DNA from: Saprospiraceae bacterium
Lineage (GTDB): Bacteria; Bacteroidota; Bacteroidia; Chitinophagales; Saprospiraceae
DNA: 64,000 nt
Direction: 5' to 3'
Assembly (NCBI GenBank): GCA_016719615.1
Contig: JADJYQ010000001.1
Span: 222,501 to 286,500 of the forward strand
Shown: positions 60,209 to 64,000 of the stretch, in pieces
Numbering within the stretch: the stretch's first letter is position 1
Layout of the letters: each line of letters starts with the position of its first letter
Position numbers and translations under genes: made by a program
Notes under the pieces: generated by a model
Database searches by the model: none
Told to the model about the DNA's origin: nothing
What the model saw: only the letters and a program-made list of their open reading frames with translations

Positions 60209-60223
60209 ACTAACATTCGTTAG
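60209..60223. repeat. ACTAAC..GTTAG palindrome next to the tandem array
   Basis: ACTAACATTCGTTAG, the same core as 59979-59994, ending 12 bases before the CCTACAAG array. Confidence 0.75.
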
Positions 60224-60235
60224 GGCTTGTTTTTT

Positions 60236-60334
60236 CCTACAAGCCTACAAGCCTACAAGCCTACAAGCCTACAAGCCTACAACAAGCCTACAAGCCTACA
60301 AGCCTACAAGCCTACAAGCCTACAAGCCTACAAG
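60236..60334 (+). repeat. Tandem array of 8-bp unit CCTACAAG
   Basis: Eleven perfect copies of CCTACAAG plus one copy enlarged by three bases (60276-60286, CCTACAACAAG). It then decays into CCTAAATTCCTACACC. Copy number is likely to vary by slippage. Though open in one frame (TSLQAYKP repeats), it lacks protein features. Confidence 0.95.
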
Positions 60335-60343
60335 CCTAAATTC

Positions 60344-61576
60344 CTACACCCTCTCCACCCGGATGGTTTCGATCTTCGTATCGCTGACTTGCTCCGCAGT
60401 AAATTTGTATCCATCTTGTTCAAGGGAAAGGCCTTGTTCGGGAATGTTTTCTAAGCTAGCAACGAGGTAACCGGACAGTGTATGGTAGTCTCCTTTGGGA
60501 AGTGAGATTGCGTAAGTATCTTCCAAATAGGATAATTCCAATCTTCCTGAAAATAAATATTCATGATCTGAAAGACGCTCTTCAAAAAAATCTTCTTTAT
60601 CATGTTCATCCTCAATTTCTCCGAAAATTTCTTCGAGAATATCTTCAAGTGTAATGATTCCTGCTGTACCTCCAAACTCATCTACAACACAGGCAATTGA
60701 GAGATGCTGCTTGTTCATTTTCAACATCAGATCATAAACGTTCAGGGTTTCCGGAACAAAGGGAATCTCCATAAAGATGGATCGGACATCTGTAGGATCT
60801 TTAAACATTTGCTGATGGTGGATGTAACCCAAAACATCATCAATATCGCCATCGACAACTATGATTCGGGATAAATTTGAGGCAGAGAATGCCTTTATGA
60901 CTTCTACCATAGGATCGGATACATCTACATACACCATTTCAGTACGGGGAACCATGCAATCTTTGACTCTTACCTGTTTCAGATGGAGCGCGTTTTTTAA
61001 TATATCTGTGTCCACATCTTCTTCTGATATCGAAATGGGTCCTTCCAAATAGGTTTCCAGGTCGTCGTGTGAATAGTCGCTGGGTGTACTAACGTACGTT
61101 TGTTTAAATAGTTTGCGGATGATACGGTTGGAGACAAAGGACAATATTTTCGAGGGAACGTACAAAAGTTTGGACAGTATAAAAATGGGATAGGCAAAAC
61201 TCTGTAGAAACAAATTGGCATAGGTTCTGAATACGAGTTTTGGAAAAAATTCACTGATCATGAGTATGACTGGCGCTATCATGGAAATTTGGAGAAATAA
61301 AACGAAAACGGGATTCCACCCAAACGCTTGCAAGGTGTTTAACAACATGTCGCTGAGCAGGTAAATGAGGACTACGATACTTAAAGTTTTACCGACCAAC
61401 ATGGATGCTAAAAATTGGTTGGGTTTAAGGTACAATGCAGTCAATATCCTGCTGCTCCCAAATCCTTTATTCTTAAAAACGTCTAAAGCAAATTTATTTG
61501 CAGATAGAAATGAAATCTCTGCTCCTGCAAAAAGCAAGCTTAATAAAATAAACAGGAGGATGTATAGTCCCAACAT
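60344..61576 (-). CDS. CNNM/CBS membrane protein (TlyC/CorC-like, possibly GldE-like)
   Basis: 410 residues. An N-terminal CNNM (DUF21) domain with about four membrane helices (LYILLFILLSLLFAGAEISFLSANKFAL, FLASMLVGKTLSIVVLIYLL), then a CBS pair (about 195-320: VKDCMVPRTEMVYVDV, CVVDEFGGTAGIITLEDILEEIFGEIEDEHD), and a C-terminal CorC_HlyC transporter-associated domain (about 330-405). These proteins are linked to Mg/Co ion export or, as GldE in gliding Bacteroidota, to GldD/T9SS. The subtype is not certain. The -7 box is only five bases from the ATG. Confidence 0.85.
   Translation of the reverse strand: MLGLYILLFILLSLLFAGAEISFLSANKFALDVFKNKGFGSSRILTALYLKPNQFLASMLVGKTLSIVVLIYLLSDMLLNTLQAFGWNPVFVLFLQISMIAPVILMISEFFPKLVFRTYANLFLQSFAYPIFILSKLLYVPSKILSFVSNRIIRKLFKQTYVSTPSDYSHDDLETYLEGPISISEEDVDTDILKNALHLKQVRVKDCMVPRTEMVYVDVSDPMVEVIKAFSASNLSRIIVVDGDIDDVLGYIHHQQMFKDPTDVRSIFMEIPFVPETLNVYDLMLKMNKQHLSIACVVDEFGGTAGIITLEDILEEIFGEIEDEHDKEDFFEERLSDHEYLFSGRLELSYLEDTYAISLPKGDYHTLSGYLVASLENIPEQGLSLEQDGYKFTAEQVSDTKIETIRVERV
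61088..61103. repeat. One-mismatch palindrome copy in the CorC-like gene
   Basis: ACTAACGTACGTTTGT differs at one base from the perfect palindrome at 46856-46871. It is coding. Confidence 0.4.
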
Positions 61577-61580
61577 GGGT

Positions 61581-61588
61581 CAAAGATA
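61581..61588 (-). promoter_or_regulatory. -7 box for the CorC-like gene (very close to the start)
   Basis: TATCTTTG on the minus strand, five bases upstream of the ATG, so the transcript would start at or near the A of the ATG. Confidence 0.5.
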
Positions 61589-61599
61589 CGAAAAGAGAG

Positions 61600-61631
61600 C
61601 CTGTAGGCTTTTAGGTGTGTAGGCTATTAGG
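61600..61631 (-). repeat. Degenerate CCTACAAG array in inverted orientation
   Basis: Read on the minus strand: CCTAATAG, CCTACACA, CCTAAAAG, CCTACAGG, four 8-bp units in register. It is a decayed counterpart of the array at 60236-60334 on the other side of the CorC-like gene. Confidence 0.7.
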
Positions 61632-61853
61632 CAAATAATTAAGTAAACTTAGAGGGGATGTAAGGAAATCGTTTAAAATTCTAATGGAATGTCAGCATAT
61701 TTGATAAAAGTTTAAGCTTTGCAATGCGTTTCATTGGTAGATGTCTCCAGGTCGAAGTTGTAAAACACACCCGATCAAACAAGAAACTAATTCTAAGTCC
61801 TCGGGCAGTCAAGCAGTCAAAAAGTCAAACCGTGTACTTCAAACATTCCGTCT

Positions 61854-62408
61854 TTACTCCTCCTTAAATAACTTTTCGGAGGGAATGATCGCATCTATGG
61901 ATTTGATCGTTCCTTCCCGGAAATTTTGGTCGGTTTCAAAACCGTATCCCTGCAGGATTTCGTTTTTACGGATGATGCGTACAAATTTGTCAGTGAAGAG
62001 ACGGCCGGCGGTTTCATTCCAGACGAGCTCGGCTGTTTTTAAAAGCTCACCTCCGGCACTGGAAAAAACGACACTGTCTTTCATGTAAGTTTTACCCTCC
62101 GCATGGACGCGAAGGGCATATTTTGAAGACAATGTATTGCTGGCTATATTGCTGTTATTATAAAAATAGGCTAAAAATCCTTTTGGAAATTCTTCTTTCA
62201 GTTTTCCGGATTCAATGTACCGGATCATTTCCGGAGCCTGGATTCGTATTCGGATTTCAGCAGAATCACTGTAGCGGATATGGACGTTTTGAAAATATTC
62301 CTTATCTTTTAATTGCGCTGCATCCAGATCTGATAATTCTTTTTTTTCTTCCTGGCAGGATAAGAGAAGGCTCGCGATTAGAATGCAATAATTGGAAATA
62401 ATTTTCAT
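61854..62408 (-). CDS. lptC: LptC-like lipoprotein (LPS export)
   Basis: 184 residues from the ATG at 62408, which overlaps the preceding stop as ATGA. Lipobox LLLSC near residue 18. The body matches LptC/YrbK-type jellyroll sequence: ESGKLKEEFPKGFLAYFYNNSNIASNTLSSKYALRV, GKTYMKDSVVFSSAGGELLKTAELVWNETAGRLFTDKFVRIIRKNEILQGYGFETD. It would relay LPS from the inner-membrane LptBFG complex to LptA; an OstA-like partner is at 34-36 kb. In this phylum LptC is often a lipoprotein. A longer frame upstream is just overlap with the neighbour. Confidence 0.85.
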   Translation of the reverse strand: MKIISNYCILIASLLLSCQEEKKELSDLDAAQLKDKEYFQNVHIRYSDSAEIRIRIQAPEMIRYIESGKLKEEFPKGFLAYFYNNSNIASNTLSSKYALRVHAEGKTYMKDSVVFSSAGGELLKTAELVWNETAGRLFTDKFVRIIRKNEILQGYGFETDQNFREGTIKSIDAIIPSEKLFKEE

Positions 62409-64000
62409 CGCAAAAGCGTAAGATCTCCACTTACCGTTTTTACAAAGCCATCCAGGAAGCGCCCTTTGATTTGATACACATAAACTCCGGGCAGGCAATT
62501 CTGATCTCCGGATCTTCCATTCCAGCCACTCGTAGGATTTTTTGGAATCAAATCTATTGCTCTGAACACGAGGTTGCCCCATCGATCGAAGATCAGCATT
62601 TCATCAATATTTAAAAGCGATTTGCTACCTCCTGTAAAAAAGATATCATTGATATTATCCCCATTCGGACTAAAAACATTGGGTGGATAAATTTCATAAT
62701 TTTTTCGGACGCGAACAAAAAAACTATCTACTCCAAAACACCCTTTACTGTCGGTTGCCTGTAAGGCATAATACCCGTCATTAAATGGAAGTGCATTTGT
62801 ATTTTGGCAGCTAACACAATCTATGCTATCTCCGCGGTACCATTGGTATTGATAAAATCCAGCCGGGATCACAGATGCATTTAAATCTATTATATCACCA
62901 AGATCAATTTCAATATCGCTTCCGGCATTGGGAATAATTTTTTCGGGTTCTTTAATGTCTATTTCAATCGTGTCGACACATCCTTTTCGATCTTGTACAA
63001 TGATGATATGTTTTCCTGCCGGAAGATTTGTGAAGCGACTGGTCGGACTAAAATCCTGTCCGTTTAAGCTGTATTGGTAATAAGTGATTGGAACACCACC
63101 AATAATATCTTCAAAAGGAGAACCCTGATCACCGCTTATAGCTATCATGCCATCGCTATCACCAAAACAAGTTACATCGCGCAAGCTGTCTATTTTTAGG
63201 GTCAATGTGGGCAAGTCGTCACAACAGGGTTCAGCTATCAATCTACGAATGTCGGTCACTTTGCAACCGGTACTCGTTTCAATGGTCATGGTAATATATT
63301 TTTCACCAACTGAACTGTACCTTACAAAATGGGGACCTTTTCCATTGGCAGTTTGCGGTATTGCATCCTTTCCAAAATTCCAGGTCCATCGCAATATAGT
63401 ACCCTGGTTAATGTAGGAAGAATCAACAACCATGAAATCGGTTTCACAGCGCAATCCCGTCGGAGGTTCAATGCCAAAATTTGCGACTGGTCCCAAAAAT
63501 TCTCCCGTGCCACCCCAATCTATAGAAAAGCCAATACCGGTGTTCGTAAAATTATTAATGACCAGAGTGTAGGCTTTACCTTGTTGCATATCGATAAATT
63601 TGCAGTAACCATTTTCACCACTGTTGCAATTGAGATCTTCCGTGATATCGGGATCGGTGAAATTGAGCCCGGTTGGGCCGGCGCAAGGTGGCGCTGTAGC
63701 ATTACATCTCAGTACTTGCTTGTCTGCACAATTGTGAATGCCGCTTGGGAGCTCATAGATGGCAAAATCGATGTCATCGGACGGATTGAGGGGATTTAAA
63801 GTAAAAGTTAAGCTACCATCGTTTGCAGCTACCCATGAATACCAAACGGAAGAAGATTCAGAATTGGTGGTATTGTTGTCACCTAGACAGCTATCGAAAG
63901 CTTCATCTGAAAAAAGTCCGCTGCCGGTCAGGCTTTGGACCACAAAAGGAGATTTATCGCATAAAACGGTAGAGGCCGGACAATCCTGTTCTGCTTTAGC
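62405..64000 (-). CDS. T9SS type B surface protein, partial (runs off the window)
   Basis: The frame is open from the right edge (AKAEQDCPASTVLCDKSPFVV...) to the stop at 62405, at least 531 residues. The first visible part is the CxxA..LC segment usually found soon after the signal peptide, with SSSVWYSWVAANDGSLTFTLNPLNPSDDIDFAIYELP. A PKD-like domain follows (RWTWNFGKDAIPQTANGKGPHFVRYSSVGEKYITMTI), then SprB-repeat-like (YYQYSLNGQDFSPTSRFTNLPAGKHIIIVQDRKGC) and an Ig-like unit, and finally the type B sorting domain (PPNVFSPNGDNINDIFFTGG, FDRWGNLVFRA). It probably starts a few tens of codons beyond the edge. Coupled to lptC by a four-base overlap. Confidence 0.9.
   Translation of the reverse strand, partial: AKAEQDCPASTVLCDKSPFVVQSLTGSGLFSDEAFDSCLGDNNTTNSESSSVWYSWVAANDGSLTFTLNPLNPSDDIDFAIYELPSGIHNCADKQVLRCNATAPPCAGPTGLNFTDPDITEDLNCNSGENGYCKFIDMQQGKAYTLVINNFTNTGIGFSIDWGGTGEFLGPVANFGIEPPTGLRCETDFMVVDSSYINQGTILRWTWNFGKDAIPQTANGKGPHFVRYSSVGEKYITMTIETSTGCKVTDIRRLIAEPCCDDLPTLTLKIDSLRDVTCFGDSDGMIAISGDQGSPFEDIIGGVPITYYQYSLNGQDFSPTSRFTNLPAGKHIIIVQDRKGCVDTIEIDIKEPEKIIPNAGSDIEIDLGDIIDLNASVIPAGFYQYQWYRGDSIDCVSCQNTNALPFNDGYYALQATDSKGCFGVDSFFVRVRKNYEIYPPNVFSPNGDNINDIFFTGGSKSLLNIDEMLIFDRWGNLVFRAIDLIPKNPTSGWNGRSGDQNCLPGVYVYQIKGRFLDGFVKTVSGDLTLLR

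Larger units (their letters stand above)
59824..60343. other. Repeat-rich spacer between the SET and CorC-like genes
   Basis: No gene called. It holds two ACTAAC..GTTAG palindromes, two hairpins of dispersed-repeat type (CTACCTGC-G-GCAGGTAG at 60046-60062; TGTCCC-TAC-GGGACA at 60095-60109), ACGGATT-like words at 59825-59860 and a 12-unit tandem array. Confidence 0.65.

Noticed and set aside
60236..60334. Possible CRISPR array
   Set aside because: The units are 8 bp with no spacers; there are no cas genes in the window. It is a simple tandem repeat.
60227..60454. Open frame of TSLQAYKP repeats
   Set aside because: It is only the translation of the CCTACAAG tandem array continuing antisense into the CorC-like gene.

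Overview
The window looks like a Bacteroidota chromosome, most plausibly the Saprospiria side of the phylum. Three things support this. Many products end in type IX secretion (T9SS) sorting tails of both the A and B kinds, and there are PorP/SprF, PorE-like and DUF5103 (T9SS plug) proteins. Numerous genes carry the Bacteroidota -7 promoter box TAnnTTTG a short distance upstream. Housekeeping genes are scattered singly or in pairs between AT-rich spacers. The genus is inference only.

Layout. 1-560: 3' end of 23S rRNA, 5S rRNA and the rrn terminator. 0.9-11 kb: secreted esterase, GT9 glycosyltransferase, ahcY, a DUF2279 protein, a large T9SS-exported propeller protein, fahA and metF. 11-17 kb: a PhoD-like phosphatase, parE, a bacilliredoxin and small exported or unknown proteins. 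17-19.2 kb: a scrap yard of T9SS-tail fragments with an IS3-family element in the middle. 19.3-30 kb: the T9SS plug protein, a TolC/HlyD efflux pair without a permease, a GH3-type enzyme, a lytic transglycosylase, atpDC and a DUF5691-like protein. 30-42 kb: an EF-G-like GTPase, rplU-rpmA, a TPR/SH3 - OstA - FAD oxidoreductase run, DUF4293, a DUF2064 glycosyltransferase, and a PorP/PorE/DUF1573 block. 42.1-43.6 kb: a second IS3-family element with a 3-bp target duplication. 44-54 kb: a vanadium-haloperoxidase-like lipoprotein, CvpA, obgE-adk and a 1849-residue T9SS type B surface protein. 54.5-64 kb: DUF1801, an asparaginase, NlpC/P60, an omega-amidase, rplY-prs, a SET protein, a CorC/TlyC-like membrane protein, LptC and the C-terminal part of another type B protein that runs off the window.

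Three themes stand out. (1) A short interspersed palindrome, consensus ACTAAC-RNNY-GTTAGT, occurs at seven near-perfect sites plus several one-mismatch sites; this is far more than chance and I cannot assign it to a known element. At one site it supplies the TAA stop codons of two convergent genes. (2) At least eight reading frames are broken by exactly one missing base in an A/T run, including the housekeeping genes ahcY, OstA and DUF4293. Two further breaks look like one extra base. This points to homopolymer errors in the assembly, or less likely to programmed slippage; the affected genes should be read as probably intact. (3) Spacers carry families of degenerate short-period repeats: ACGGATTnn arrays abutting terminators, CCTACAAG arrays on both sides of the CorC-like gene in opposite orientation, and AAGCCTAA-type words at gene ends.

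I found no CRISPR array, prophage, tRNA, riboswitch or obvious defence island. The most novel-looking signal is the palindrome family rather than a gene cluster.
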